From Actinokineospora alba (GTDB taxonomy: Bacteria > Actinomycetota > Actinomycetes > Mycobacteriales > Pseudonocardiaceae): a stretch of 64,000 nucleotides of DNA. Positions 24,797 to 33,608 of the stretch are shown piece after piece. The notes beneath the pieces are model-generated. The model saw only the letters and a program-made list of their open reading frames with translations. It searched no databases and was not told the DNA's origin. The stretch is from contig NZ_SNXU01000001.1 in the NCBI RefSeq assembly GCF_004362515.1, forward strand, positions 124,001 through 188,000. The letters run 5' to 3'. The stretch's first letter is position 1, and each line of letters starts with the position of its first letter. The position numbers and the translations under genes are program-made.

Positions 24797-25498
24797 GTGG
24801 GACAGCATAGCGGCATCGGGGTTCTGGACAAGGCAATGGCCGTACTGCAGGCCGTTGCGAAAGAGCCCTGCGGGTTGGCGGAGCTGTGCACCAAGACCGG
24901 ACTGCCCAGGGCCACGGCCCATCGCCTGGCGGTCGGCCTTGAAGTGCATCGCCTGCTGCGCAGGGGTTCTGACGGTCGGTGGCGGCCGGGAGCGGCGCTC
25001 GGCGAGCTGGCGGGCGGCGCGACCGACCCGCTGCTCGACGCGGCCACCGCGGTGTTACCGAGATTACGCGACCGGACCGGCGAGAGCGTCCAGCTCTACC
25101 GCCGCGACGGCCTGCACCGCATCTGCGTGTGCTCGGCGGAGCCGCAGAGCGGGCTGCGTGACACCGTTCCCGTCGGGACCCGCCTGCCGATGACCGCCGG
25201 GTCGGGCGCGAAGGTGCTTGCCGCGTGGGCGGATCCCGCCACGCAGCGCAGCCTCCTGGCCGACGCGGTGTACGGCGAGCGCGCCCTGCTCGAGGTCCGC
25301 AGGCGCGGGTGGGCGCAGAGCGTCGCCGAGCGGGAACCCGGTGTGGCCAGTGTTTCCGCCCCGGTCCGCGACGCCACGGGCACGGTCGTGGCCGCGGTGT
25401 CGGTCTCCGGCCCCATCGACCGGATGGGACGCAGGCCGGGCGCACGCTGGGCGGCGGACCTCCTCGCCGCCGCGGACGCCTTGCAAAACCGGCTGTAG
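24797..25498 (+). CDS. IclR-family regulator of leuCD (NdgR/LtbR-like)
   Basis: The 233-residue protein has an N-terminal winged HTH (GVLDKAMAVLQAVAKEPCGLAELCTKTGLPRATAHRLAVGL, about 8-48) and an IclR ligand domain with DRTGESVQLYRRDGLHRICVC and GTRLPMTAGSGAKVLAAW. In Streptomyces (NdgR) and Corynebacterium (LtbR) the equivalent divergent protein controls leuCD and amino-acid metabolism. That role is inferred from position here. GTG 24797 is likely the first base or so of the transcript. Confidence 0.9.
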   Translation: MGQHSGIGVLDKAMAVLQAVAKEPCGLAELCTKTGLPRATAHRLAVGLEVHRLLRRGSDGRWRPGAALGELAGGATDPLLDAATAVLPRLRDRTGESVQLYRRDGLHRICVCSAEPQSGLRDTVPVGTRLPMTAGSGAKVLAAWADPATQRSLLADAVYGERALLEVRRRGWAQSVAEREPGVASVSAPVRDATGTVVAAVSVSGPIDRMGRRPGARWAADLLAAADALQNRL

Positions 25499-25614
25499 TC
25501 GGTTGTGTGCCGCCCGGCAGCGTGTGTCGGGCGGCACACAACGAGACGCAATCGTCATCGCGGCTGAGTAGTGCTACGGATCTCTTTCGGGTCGAGCCAG
25601 GCCATTCTCAGCGC

Positions 25615-27537
25615 ATGCCAGCCGAGAGAACCGCACTCGCGCGTCTCGCCGAGGAGATCGACGAACTTGGGCGCCGCCTGACCCTGGTCGGCGCGGAACT
25701 GCGGACGCTCCACACGTCTGCCGCCCAGCCGACAGTGCCGACAACGCCGCCGCCATCGCCGACAACACAGTCGGCGCAGCAGCCACAGCAGGCACAGCCC
25801 TGGCAGCCGTCGGGCGAACCGGTGGCCGCGGCCGGTCCGATGCCGTACGCCGCACCGGTGTGGCCACAGGCGCCCATGGGACAGGTGGGACAGACCCCGC
25901 CGCCCGGGTACGCCTGGCCGTCGCCGCCGATGGTTCAGCCGATGCCCGCCATGGGGCAGCCGCCGAGGTGGCCCGCACCCGCGCCGGTCCGCCGGGAGTC
26001 GCTCGGCGAGAAGCTGGGCAAGGAGGGCGCCGGGAGCAGGCTGCTGGCCTGGATCGGCGGCGCCGTCACGCTTCTCGGGATCGTGCTGCTGCTCGTGCTG
26101 GCGATCCAGCGCGGCTGGCTCGGACCGCTCCCCCGGGTCCTCGTCGGCGCCGGGTTCGGCCTCGCGCTGGTCGCGGTCGGCCTGCGCCTGCACCGCGATC
26201 CGGCGGGCCGCACCGGGGCCTTCGCCCTCGCCGCGACCGGCATCGCCGTGCTCTACCTGGACACCATCGCGGCCACGACCCTCTACGAGTACCTGCCCGT
26301 CGTCGTCGGCTTGGGCGTCGCGCTGGCCATCGTGGTCGGCGGCCTGCGACTGGCCACGCACTGGGATTCGGCGTTGCTAGGCACTGCAGTGGTCCTCGGC
26401 TGCGCGGTGTGCGCACCCCTCATCACCCAAGGGTTCACGCCGACGCTGGTGACATTCCTGTTGGCGGTCCAGTTGGCGACCACCCCGGTTCAGCTCGGCA
26501 AGGAGTGGACCCCGATGGTCTGGGGTGCCGGGATCCCGCCGCTGCTGGCGTCCGCGGCGAGCACCTTCGCGTTGGCGAAGCCTGGTTCCTGGACCAACAC
26601 AGCGGCCGCGGTGGGCGCGGGTGTGGTCGGCGTCGGGCTGGCCGTGCTCGCGACCCGCCGCCGCCCGGCGGACCCGGCCGCGCTGACCCTGCTGGCCCTC
26701 GCGGCCGCGCCGACGCTGATCGCCGCGCTGTTCCTGCCGAAGTCCCAGGCCGTCCTGCTGGCCGCGGGCGCCGCTGTGGTCCTGCTGGGGGTGTGCGTGG
26801 CCCTGCGTGGGACGGCCGGACAGCTGGCGGGCATCGCCGCGATGGTGGCGGCCTTCCAGGCGACGGTCACCCAGTTCGACGGCACCGCCCGCACCGCGGT
26901 CCTCCTCGCGGAGGCGCTGCTGCTCACCCTGGTGGCGTGGCGCGTGCGCAAGGACTTCGCGCTCGCCGGGGGCCTCGCGTTCGCCGTGGTCGGCGGCCTG
27001 CTCGCGTGGAGCACCGACTTCCCGCCCACGATGATCGCCGAGTTCCGCCCGTGGACGTCGGGCAGGCTCGCAGGCGCCTGCCTTGTCGCCGCGCTGATCC
27101 TCGCCGTCTCCGTGGCGCTGCCGTGGACGGCCGCACGGTTGGGCAAGCTCGGCGCCCCGGGGACGACCATGCCGCCCTGGGTGTTCGCCGGATTCCTGGC
27201 GCTCTATGGGGCGGCGGGAGTGGTGCTGACCGCGTCGCTGCTGGTGTTCCCGGGCCGGACGGGATTCCTCGTCGGGCACGTGCTCATCACGGTCTCGTGG
27301 ACCGCGGCGGCCCTGGTGCTGCTCGTGCGCGGGATCAACGTGCCCGCGCTGCGGATCATCGGCCTGGTGCTGGTGGGCGCGGCCGTCGTCAAGCTGATCC
27401 TGTTCGACCTGTCGGCGCTCGACGGCATGGCGCGGGTCGCCGTCTTCCTCTGCGCGGGCCTGATCCTGCTCGCCGCGGGCACCCGCTATGCCCGGCTGGT
27501 CGCCGCCGCCGCCCGACCGCAAGAGCAAGGTCCGTAG
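25615..27537 (+). CDS. DUF2339 polytopic membrane protein
   Basis: The 640-residue protein begins with a short helical segment (about 1-35, heptad-like LARLAEEIDELGRRLTLVGAELRTL) and a Pro/Gln-rich linker to about residue 120. It then has some 16-20 hydrophobic helices. A KLGKEGAGSRLLAWIGGAVTLLGIV motif marks the start of the DUF2339 region. Function is unknown. ATG 25615 is chosen; the frame stays open upstream through the IclR gene in another phase, which is a shadow. The gene has a 116-bp gap after IclR and ends before a strong hairpin. Confidence 0.88.
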   Translation: MPAERTALARLAEEIDELGRRLTLVGAELRTLHTSAAQPTVPTTPPPSPTTQSAQQPQQAQPWQPSGEPVAAAGPMPYAAPVWPQAPMGQVGQTPPPGYAWPSPPMVQPMPAMGQPPRWPAPAPVRRESLGEKLGKEGAGSRLLAWIGGAVTLLGIVLLLVLAIQRGWLGPLPRVLVGAGFGLALVAVGLRLHRDPAGRTGAFALAATGIAVLYLDTIAATTLYEYLPVVVGLGVALAIVVGGLRLATHWDSALLGTAVVLGCAVCAPLITQGFTPTLVTFLLAVQLATTPVQLGKEWTPMVWGAGIPPLLASAASTFALAKPGSWTNTAAAVGAGVVGVGLAVLATRRRPADPAALTLLALAAAPTLIAALFLPKSQAVLLAAGAAVVLLGVCVALRGTAGQLAGIAAMVAAFQATVTQFDGTARTAVLLAEALLLTLVAWRVRKDFALAGGLAFAVVGGLLAWSTDFPPTMIAEFRPWTSGRLAGACLVAALILAVSVALPWTAARLGKLGAPGTTMPPWVFAGFLALYGAAGVVLTASLLVFPGRTGFLVGHVLITVSWTAAALVLLVRGINVPALRIIGLVLVGAAVVKLILFDLSALDGMARVAVFLCAGLILLAAGTRYARLVAAAARPQEQGP

Positions 27538-27628
27538 CCGCACGGGGGTTTCGCCGTAGATCGGCCGGATGTCGTAGTGCGAGACGCGCCGCACTGGCCG
27601 GTGTGGAGCACCTTTCTCCCGGGACGGC

Positions 27629-27658
27629 CGGTGGCCGCGAAAGGATTCGCGGCCACCG
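27629..27658. terminator. Hairpin between DUF2339 and M36 protease genes
   Basis: A perfect 13-bp stem (27629-27641 with 27646-27658) with an AGGA loop lies in the convergent gap, 8 bp beyond the M36 stop. No T-run is present on either side. It may serve both genes. Confidence 0.7.
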
Positions 27659-27666
27659 ACGCTGTC

Positions 27667-30600
27667 CTACTGGGTGTCCGTCGCGGTCAGCGTGATCGGC
27701 ACCGCGGCGCCGAGCCAGAGCTGGGTCAGGACGTAGCGGGTGCCGCTGGGCAGCGTGCCCGACTCGTCCGCCGAGGAAGACGCGGCGGACCCGGTGGGCT
27801 GGCAGGCGGCGTCGTAGAAATACAGGTCGAGGTCGTACGGGGCGGGTGAATCGCCCTTGACCTCGACGTTGTGCGCGCCGTCGCCGAAGCTCGCAGGCAC
27901 CTCGGTCACCCAGCCGTCGGCGCCCTGCGCGGGTGCGGCGGGCACACCGCACGCCGTCGTGAGGGCCGTGGCGGTGACACCGGTCGGCGCCGTCCCGGTG
28001 GACGGGTTGGCCGCCACGATGGTGCCGGTGTCGGTGACCGGCTCGTCCGGCGGGAGCGGCGGGAGCGGGTCGATTCCCTTGACCTTGCCGGAGAACACCT
28101 GCACTTCGGCGGTCTGCACGACCGTCTTCGTCTCGCCCTGTGCCGAGTCGGTCCAGAAGCGGATGTACTGCGCCTGCACGGGCTTGTCGAAGGTGAACGT
28201 CCGGTAGTTCAGGTCCGGGGCGGTGGGCCGCGGGGCCTGGTAGCCGAACGCCGCGGACTCGGTCCGCACGGTCTTCCAGTTCACGCCGTCGGTCGAGGTC
28301 TGCAAGGTGAACCCGCGCAGGGCCTCGAAGCGCGACGTGGTGAACGCGCTGACCTGGATCGCCGAGACCGGGGCCGTCTTGGCCAGCTTGACGGTCGCCT
28401 TCCCGGTGCGCGGAGCGGACTTCCAGGTGCTGCCCGCGGTGTCGTCGAGCAGGTTCTCCGCGCCCGGCGTGGTGCTGTCGACCACGGTCGCGCCCATCGC
28501 CGTCGAGGCCAGGTTCGGGCTCAGGGTGAACTTCCGCGCGGTGATCGCACCCGCGCCGACCGCGACGTCGTCGAAGGTCTGCGTGCCGAACCCGGGGGCG
28601 GAGATCGTCACCGGGTAGCGGCCCGCGGTCACCGGGGCGGAGAACGCTCCGGTGGCCGAGGTGGTGCGCAGCGGGGTCACCCTGGCCTCGAACCGGCCGA
28701 GCACGATCTTCGCGCCCACCACGGGCGAACCGGTGGCGGCGTTGACGACGGTGCCGGTCAAGGTGCCGTTGCGGGCCGGGTCGAGGTGCGTGAACGACGG
28801 CACGGGATCGGTGTCCTCGCCGCCGTCGGTCGCCGCGCCGACGCCGAGTCCCCGCTGGGCGAAGGCGCCGAAGACGAGGTCGACGACGGTGTCGTAGTCC
28901 GACCGCGAGTGGTAGCGGTTGTCCAGCGCGGTCCGCATGGCGTCACGCATGTCCACGAAGGACGGGTCGGGCGGGGACAGCGGCATCGCGTCGGTGACGA
29001 TCCGGGCGGTCATCTCCCCGCCTTGCGCCTCACCGAATTTCGCGACGAGGGACTTGCGCACGTCCCACAGGATGGTCGTCCAGATCTCGCCGTCCGAGTG
29101 CACCTCCGGACCGCCGAGGTCGTAGCCGATGTCGCCGAAGGTCGTCGGGTTGCGGTCGTAGTCCCAGTTGCGGATGCCGCGCTCGCCGTTGCCGGTGGCG
29201 TACTCGCCGACGACGGCCTTGCTCGCCAGTCCCTTGCCGTAGAGGTAGTTCAGCGCGTACCAGTCGCCCCAGCCCTCGCCCATCGAGCCGGACTGGTGGG
29301 CGTTGAGCGAGTTGTCCTCGCCGCTGACGTACCGGTTGGACAGACCGTGGGCGTACTCGTGCTCGATGACCGACGCGTCGAAGTTGCCGTCGGTGTACGG
29401 GCCCTCGAAGGCGTCGTTGATCGGCTCCCACAGGAACATCCCGCTCCACGGCGGGATCCCGTCGGGCAGCGTGAGCATGTAGGCGTTGTCCCGGCCGGTG
29501 TAGGTCGGCGCGCCACCGGAGGCGGCGCCCGCGTGCACCAGGCCGATGATCGGGTCGCCGCCCTGCCCGCCGTTGCCGTTGTTGTTGACCTGGAAGTTGC
29601 CCGCGGACTCGGTGAAGCCGAGTTCGGCGAACTCGTCGTGGATGCGGTTGTGGTGGAAGAACAGGTTGGTGGCGGCCGGATCCAGGTCGAGCGCGTAGCT
29701 CGGCGGGACGATCGCGCCATTGGTGCGGGCCCAGTTCGCCGCGTAGGCGTAGTTGAACTGGGAAGTCGGGCTCACCGGGCGCGGGCCCTGGTCGGCGGGG
29801 ACGAGGAAGTTGGAGTAGTTGGCGTAGGTGTTGGCGTTGTTGCCGAATGTCGTCGGGCCCGGCAGGCCCGCAAGCCCGGTCGGATCCACCCAACCCGCGG
29901 GCGACTGCGGGGTGGGGCCGAAGGGCTTGATGACGGGGTTCCCGCCGCGCGCGGCGCCGGGGTGGTTCTCGTAGACGGTGCCCTCGGACTCGTGCGCGAC
30001 AAGGTTCGCGCGGTAGAGCACGGCGCCGGTCTCCGCGTCGACCATGGTGTCCCACGCGGCGTCGAGCGCCTTGACGAACAGGACCCGGTAGGCGGGCCGG
30101 GCGCCGTCAGCGGTGGGGAAGGCTGCCCGCTGGACGTAGGACTCGGCGGCGAACGGTCCCTTGACGAAGGTCTGGAAGCCGGCGCGCTCACCCGCGCTCG
30201 TCGCGGTGAAGGCGACTCCGGGCGCGAGTGCGGCGGCGACACCCTGCAATGCCTGCGCGGAGCTGAGCCGGTAGTCGCCGCGCAGCTCGCCGCCGCGGGC
30301 GGTCGCGCCTGCGTAGGACAGCACCCGACCGTCGGCGGTGACGGCGACGACGAGGTGGCCGCCTCGGGCGGCCCGCACTCCCTCGAAGGTCTGGGCGAAG
30401 GTGACCAGCCGGGTGCCGGTGCCCGCCAGTTCGTGCTCGCGCACGACGGCCAGGCCCGCCACCTCGGCCGAGCCGAGCCCGAACGCGGCGCGGTGACTGT
30501 CCACGAAGGACCTCGCGATGACCGCGGCGGCGCCGGTCGCCGGCCCGGTCAGCCAGCCGCCGTCGCGCCGGATGGTGCGTGGCGTCCCGAATCTCGGATC

Positions 30601-30813
30601 CCACGTGACGCGCGTGCCACTGCCCGCCTGGGTGGCCAACCGGTTGGCGGCGGCGAGTTGTTCCCCGGTGGGGGTGACGTCGGTGGCGCGGCGCACGTCG
30701 ACGCCCTCGCCTGGGGGCGCCGCCGGGTCGACGGTGACCGAGTTGGCCGCTGGAACGAGCGCCACTGTGGTGGCGACGGCCAGCGCGGCCGCTAGTAGCG
30801 GACGGACACGCAT
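27667..30813 (-). CDS. Secreted M36 (fungalysin-type) metalloprotease with C-terminal accessory domains
   Basis: This is a 1048-residue exported protein. Residues 1-23 are a signal peptide, about 45-270 a thermolysin/fungalysin propeptide, and about 290-680 the M36 peptidase. Zinc ligands are in HEYAHG (485-490), with a further glutamate in GEGWGD (513-518). Residues about 683-765 look like a carboxypeptidase-regulatory beta-sandwich, and about 770-915 a discoidin (F5/8C) domain with WKTVRTESAAFGY and the closing AEVQVFSGK strand. The C-terminal 130 residues are Thr/Pro linked and may be another beta domain. ATG 30813 follows GAGGAG by five nt. Probably degrades external protein or binds the cell surface through discoidin. 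Confidence 0.92.
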   Translation of the reverse strand: MRVRPLLAAALAVATTVALVPAANSVTVDPAAPPGEGVDVRRATDVTPTGEQLAAANRLATQAGSGTRVTWDPRFGTPRTIRRDGGWLTGPATGAAAVIARSFVDSHRAAFGLGSAEVAGLAVVREHELAGTGTRLVTFAQTFEGVRAARGGHLVVAVTADGRVLSYAGATARGGELRGDYRLSSAQALQGVAAALAPGVAFTATSAGERAGFQTFVKGPFAAESYVQRAAFPTADGARPAYRVLFVKALDAAWDTMVDAETGAVLYRANLVAHESEGTVYENHPGAARGGNPVIKPFGPTPQSPAGWVDPTGLAGLPGPTTFGNNANTYANYSNFLVPADQGPRPVSPTSQFNYAYAANWARTNGAIVPPSYALDLDPAATNLFFHHNRIHDEFAELGFTESAGNFQVNNNGNGGQGGDPIIGLVHAGAASGGAPTYTGRDNAYMLTLPDGIPPWSGMFLWEPINDAFEGPYTDGNFDASVIEHEYAHGLSNRYVSGEDNSLNAHQSGSMGEGWGDWYALNYLYGKGLASKAVVGEYATGNGERGIRNWDYDRNPTTFGDIGYDLGGPEVHSDGEIWTTILWDVRKSLVAKFGEAQGGEMTARIVTDAMPLSPPDPSFVDMRDAMRTALDNRYHSRSDYDTVVDLVFGAFAQRGLGVGAATDGGEDTDPVPSFTHLDPARNGTLTGTVVNAATGSPVVGAKIVLGRFEARVTPLRTTSATGAFSAPVTAGRYPVTISAPGFGTQTFDDVAVGAGAITARKFTLSPNLASTAMGATVVDSTTPGAENLLDDTAGSTWKSAPRTGKATVKLAKTAPVSAIQVSAFTTSRFEALRGFTLQTSTDGVNWKTVRTESAAFGYQAPRPTAPDLNYRTFTFDKPVQAQYIRFWTDSAQGETKTVVQTAEVQVFSGKVKGIDPLPPLPPDEPVTDTGTIVAANPSTGTAPTGVTATALTTACGVPAAPAQGADGWVTEVPASFGDGAHNVEVKGDSPAPYDLDLYFYDAACQPTGSAASSSADESGTLPSGTRYVLTQLWLGAAVPITLTATDTQ

Positions 30814-30917
30814 GATTGCTCCTCACGTGCACGAGCAGGGGATCCGATCGGACGTGAATCGGCCGGATGCCCTGGGCGCAACAGCGGAGGAGCGGAATTA
30901 CGCCATTTGTCGTAACG

Positions 30918-31784
30918 CTATCGGAAAGTCGGAATCACGCTGGGTAGCAAGGTCGGCAGCCCTGGCCTGGTGCGCACGCTGGGCGTGGTCGTGGTGACCT
31001 GCGGTGGTTTGGCCGGACCGCCCGCCGTGACCGGGACGACCGACGTGGTCGGGAGCACCGCCTGCGCGGGTCGGGTCGTGACCGCGGTGGACGTCGTGGA
31101 CGTGGGCGATGGCTCGACCGCGAGGGCGCGCAGCCGCTCCATCTCGGCCCGCAGGCGCCGCTCCTCCACCGGGTCGCGGACCTCGTCGATGAGTTCGCCC
31201 GCCCGGTCGAGAAGGGCTCGCGCGGACCGCAGGTCGCGGCGTTCGATGGATCCCCGCGCGTCCCCGAGAACCTGTTCGGCGGCGGCGATGGCGACCCGGT
31301 TGGGCCCGGCCGGGGCCGTCGGCGCGGACGGCCCGCCGGTCTGGCCGCCGGTGAGGGAGACGACCCCGACGCCCGCCGCGATGACGGCCGCGGCGGCGGC
31401 CAGCCAGCGCACGACCCGACCGGCGCTTCGCGGCTTCGCGGCCGGGGGCGCGCTCTTGCGGGGTCGGGCAGCGGGCGCCACGACCGGGGACTCGAGGAAC
31501 GCCGTGGTCTCCCCCGGCACGGGCTGCTCGGCGGACAGCAACGGTTCGAGCGTGCCGACGTGCGGCACATAAGGCGGGGACGGCTCCGAGACCGCGGGCG
31601 GCGTCATCGAGTCGTCGGCGGCGGTCCCTGATCCGGGTCGGTCCGGGAGGGCCGCGCGCCACTCCGCGAGCAGGGCGATCGGGTCGGCGGCGTCCGCTAC
31701 GGGATCGCCACGGCCGATGCGGTCGAGCAGGTCGTCGTCCGCGGCGAGGCGGGCGAGGTCGATGGCGAGCCGGTCGTCGGTCAT
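30918..31784 (-). CDS. rsdA: Anti-sigma-D factor RsdA-like membrane protein
   Basis: The 288-residue protein has the RsdA-type sigma-binding segment at the N terminus (AIDLARLAADDDLLDRIGRG, then DPIALLAEWRAAL, about 7-46). One transmembrane helix (about 123-145) follows, then a coiled-coil-prone extracytoplasmic stretch (SIERRDLRSARALLDRAGELIDEVRDP) and a Pro/Thr-rich tail. In mycobacteria, RsdA holds SigD and is released by ClpX/P degradation. ATG 31784 overlaps the sigD stop (ATGA). It lies 104 bp from the M36 protease gene, on the same strand. Confidence 0.82.
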   Translation of the reverse strand: MTDDRLAIDLARLAADDDLLDRIGRGDPVADAADPIALLAEWRAALPDRPGSGTAADDSMTPPAVSEPSPPYVPHVGTLEPLLSAEQPVPGETTAFLESPVVAPAARPRKSAPPAAKPRSAGRVVRWLAAAAAVIAAGVGVVSLTGGQTGGPSAPTAPAGPNRVAIAAAEQVLGDARGSIERRDLRSARALLDRAGELIDEVRDPVEERRLRAEMERLRALAVEPSPTSTTSTAVTTRPAQAVLPTTSVVPVTAGGPAKPPQVTTTTPSVRTRPGLPTLLPSVIPTFR

Positions 31785-32356
31785 GCCACCACCTCGTCGG
31801 CCGGATCCCGCGTCCACTCCCGCAGGCGCGCGAGCGCCCTGGACTGTGCCATGCGCACGGCGGCAGGCGTCATTCCCAACACCGCCCCGACCTCCTCCGC
31901 GGACAACCCGGCGGCGATTCGAAGCGTGATGATCTCACGTTGGGTGTCCGAAAGATGATGGAGCATCCCGGCGACCCGCTGGAACAGATCCGCCGACAAC
32001 GCGTGCCGCTCCGGGCCGGGCGCCTCGTCGGCGGGCTCGGGCACCCGGTCGAACGGAAACACCGAGGACGCCTTCATGGCCGCGCGGTGGGCGTCGGCGA
32101 CCTTTCGGGCGGCGATGGCGTAGACGTACGCGGTGAACGGCAGCCCGCGGTCCTGGTAGCGGCGCAACGACTGGAAGACCGCGAGGCACACCTCCTGCGC
32201 CACGTCGTCCGGCGAGGCATAACCCCGGCCCGACGCCCCCAGCCGCGCCCAGCAGTAGCGCAGGATGCCCGGTCGGATGGCGGCGAGCAGCGCGGCCTCG
32301 GCCCGCGAATCACCGCGCACCGCCGACCGCACGGTGTCGCTGTCGACCTCCGCCAT
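31781..32356 (-). CDS. sigD: ECF sigma factor SigD (ShbA-like)
   Basis: The 191-residue ECF sigma factor has region 2 (YASPDDVAQEVCLAVFQSLRRYQDRGLPFTAYVYAIAARKVADAHRAA) and region 4 (LSDTQREIITLRIAAGLSAEEVGAVLGMTPAAVRMAQSRALARL). These closely match mycobacterial SigD and streptomycete ShbA, which drive stationary-phase or housekeeping hrdB transcription. ATG 32356 is set by GGAGGGG seven nt upstream. It is four-base coupled to the RsdA-like gene. No own-type promoter could be recognised upstream. Confidence 0.88.
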   Translation of the reverse strand: MAEVDSDTVRSAVRGDSRAEAALLAAIRPGILRYCWARLGASGRGYASPDDVAQEVCLAVFQSLRRYQDRGLPFTAYVYAIAARKVADAHRAAMKASSVFPFDRVPEPADEAPGPERHALSADLFQRVAGMLHHLSDTQREIITLRIAAGLSAEEVGAVLGMTPAAVRMAQSRALARLREWTRDPADEVVA

Positions 32357-32506
32357 CGCCACGCCCCTCCGCCTGCCGGGATCGCCGGACTCAGGGGGAC
32401 AACGACGGCCGGGCCGACAGGTCACTCTGACATGGCGCCGGCCCGCCGGCGCGGCTCGGGTGGGTTACCTGGCCTTGACTCGCGACCCGATCTGGTCTTG
32501 GCTCGC

Positions 32507-32532
32507 GGCCCACTGACCTACATCAGTGGGCC
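32507..32532 (-). terminator. Terminator overlapping the lysyl-oxidase-like stop codon
   Basis: GGCCCACTGA (32507-32516) pairs perfectly with 32523-32532 around a 6-nt loop. The stop codon (32523-32525) and the preceding codons lie in one arm. Confidence 0.65.
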
Positions 32533-33476
32533 AGGCAGTGTGACTCGCCGGGGCAGCTGCGCAGGAGCTTGACTTCCGGCGCGCCGGTGATCGCGCCCGC
32601 CGTGTCGGAGGTGGCGGGGGGCCACTGGATGGAGATGGCGATCGACGACGAGTTGTTGGTGTAGTCCTTCTCGATCAGGCCGCGGTCCTCGTTCACCGTG
32701 TGGACCAGGTCGTAGGTGCCGGACGGCACATGGGTGATGTCCAGCCACTGGTAGCCGATGCGGTACTCGTACTCGTCGCCCGCGCCGACCGAGATCCCCT
32801 GGGTCACGTCCAAAGCGGAGGGCTGGTGCATGGCGCAGTAGTTCTCGCGGAGGTACTTGGCGAGGCGGCCCGTCTCGCTGGTGTCGTCGCGCGGGGTCTG
32901 GGCCAGGCTGTCGGCGTCCTTGGTGACGTAGCGGTCGCCCAAGCAGAAACCGTTCTTCCGGTCGCTCACCACCGTCGCACCCAGGTGGTCGCGCAGCTGG
33001 AAACGGTCGAAGCCGTTGAGGTGCCAGTGGTGGTGCGACTCCGCGGGCTCGTAGTACGCCGTCGCCGGGGTCCAGGCCTGCGCTTGGCCGTAGCTCTTCG
33101 GGAGCGGTCCGCCCGGACCGACCTGGAAGGCCTGGCGCACCGACATCAGCGGCTGGTCGACGCTGTCGCGGTGGCTGAAGAGCAGCATCGGACCGTCGCC
33201 GACGTTGTCCACCGAGGTGGTGAACCGCAACCGGACCGCCTTGGCCTTCCCGAAATACCCGATGCAGCGCCCCTTGGGAGCACCGGGGTCCTCGACCAGG
33301 CAGACATCCCAGTCGGTGCAGGTCGCGGGATCACCCGCGAAACCACCAGGACAGCCGACCGGGCCCTGACGCAGATCCGGGACCATCGTCTCGGCCATCG
33401 CGCCCGCCTGAGCCGATGGCGCCAGAACCGCCGCCGCCATCACCGCGGCGGCCAGTGCCGCATACGTCCTGATCAT
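32523..33476 (-). CDS. Secreted lysyl-oxidase-family protein
   Basis: The 317-residue product has a signal peptide (about 1-24, ending AQA) and the copper-site region AESHHHWHLNGFDRFQLRD with several His, matching bacterial lysyl oxidase homologues. The C-terminal DLVHTVNEDRGLIEKDYTNNSSSIAISI also fits the family. Lysyl oxidases oxidise Lys side chains with Cu and a quinone cofactor; a Tyr/Lys-derived cofactor is not proven. ATG 33476 is used, with GTG 33485 as an alternative. It is followed leftward by sigD-rsdA and preceded by the exopolysaccharide locus. Confidence 0.85.
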   Translation of the reverse strand: MIRTYAALAAAVMAAAVLAPSAQAGAMAETMVPDLRQGPVGCPGGFAGDPATCTDWDVCLVEDPGAPKGRCIGYFGKAKAVRLRFTTSVDNVGDGPMLLFSHRDSVDQPLMSVRQAFQVGPGGPLPKSYGQAQAWTPATAYYEPAESHHHWHLNGFDRFQLRDHLGATVVSDRKNGFCLGDRYVTKDADSLAQTPRDDTSETGRLAKYLRENYCAMHQPSALDVTQGISVGAGDEYEYRIGYQWLDITHVPSGTYDLVHTVNEDRGLIEKDYTNNSSSIAISIQWPPATSDTAGAITGAPEVKLLRSCPGESHCLAH

Positions 33477-33608
33477 GTGTTTCACGTCCGTCCAGCGATC
33501 TTGATCAGCAACGCTCGACCCTAGCGACGGCCGCGACGAACGGTCTACAGAGGACAAGCCAGATTCACTCGATCGATGGGGAAAGAAGAGCCGGACGTGC
33601 GCGGGTCA

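Noticed and set aside
27871..30795. Long plus-strand frame (974 codons) over the M36 protease gene
   Set aside because: Shadow frame; the minus strand has a signal peptide, HEYAHG and GEGWGD.
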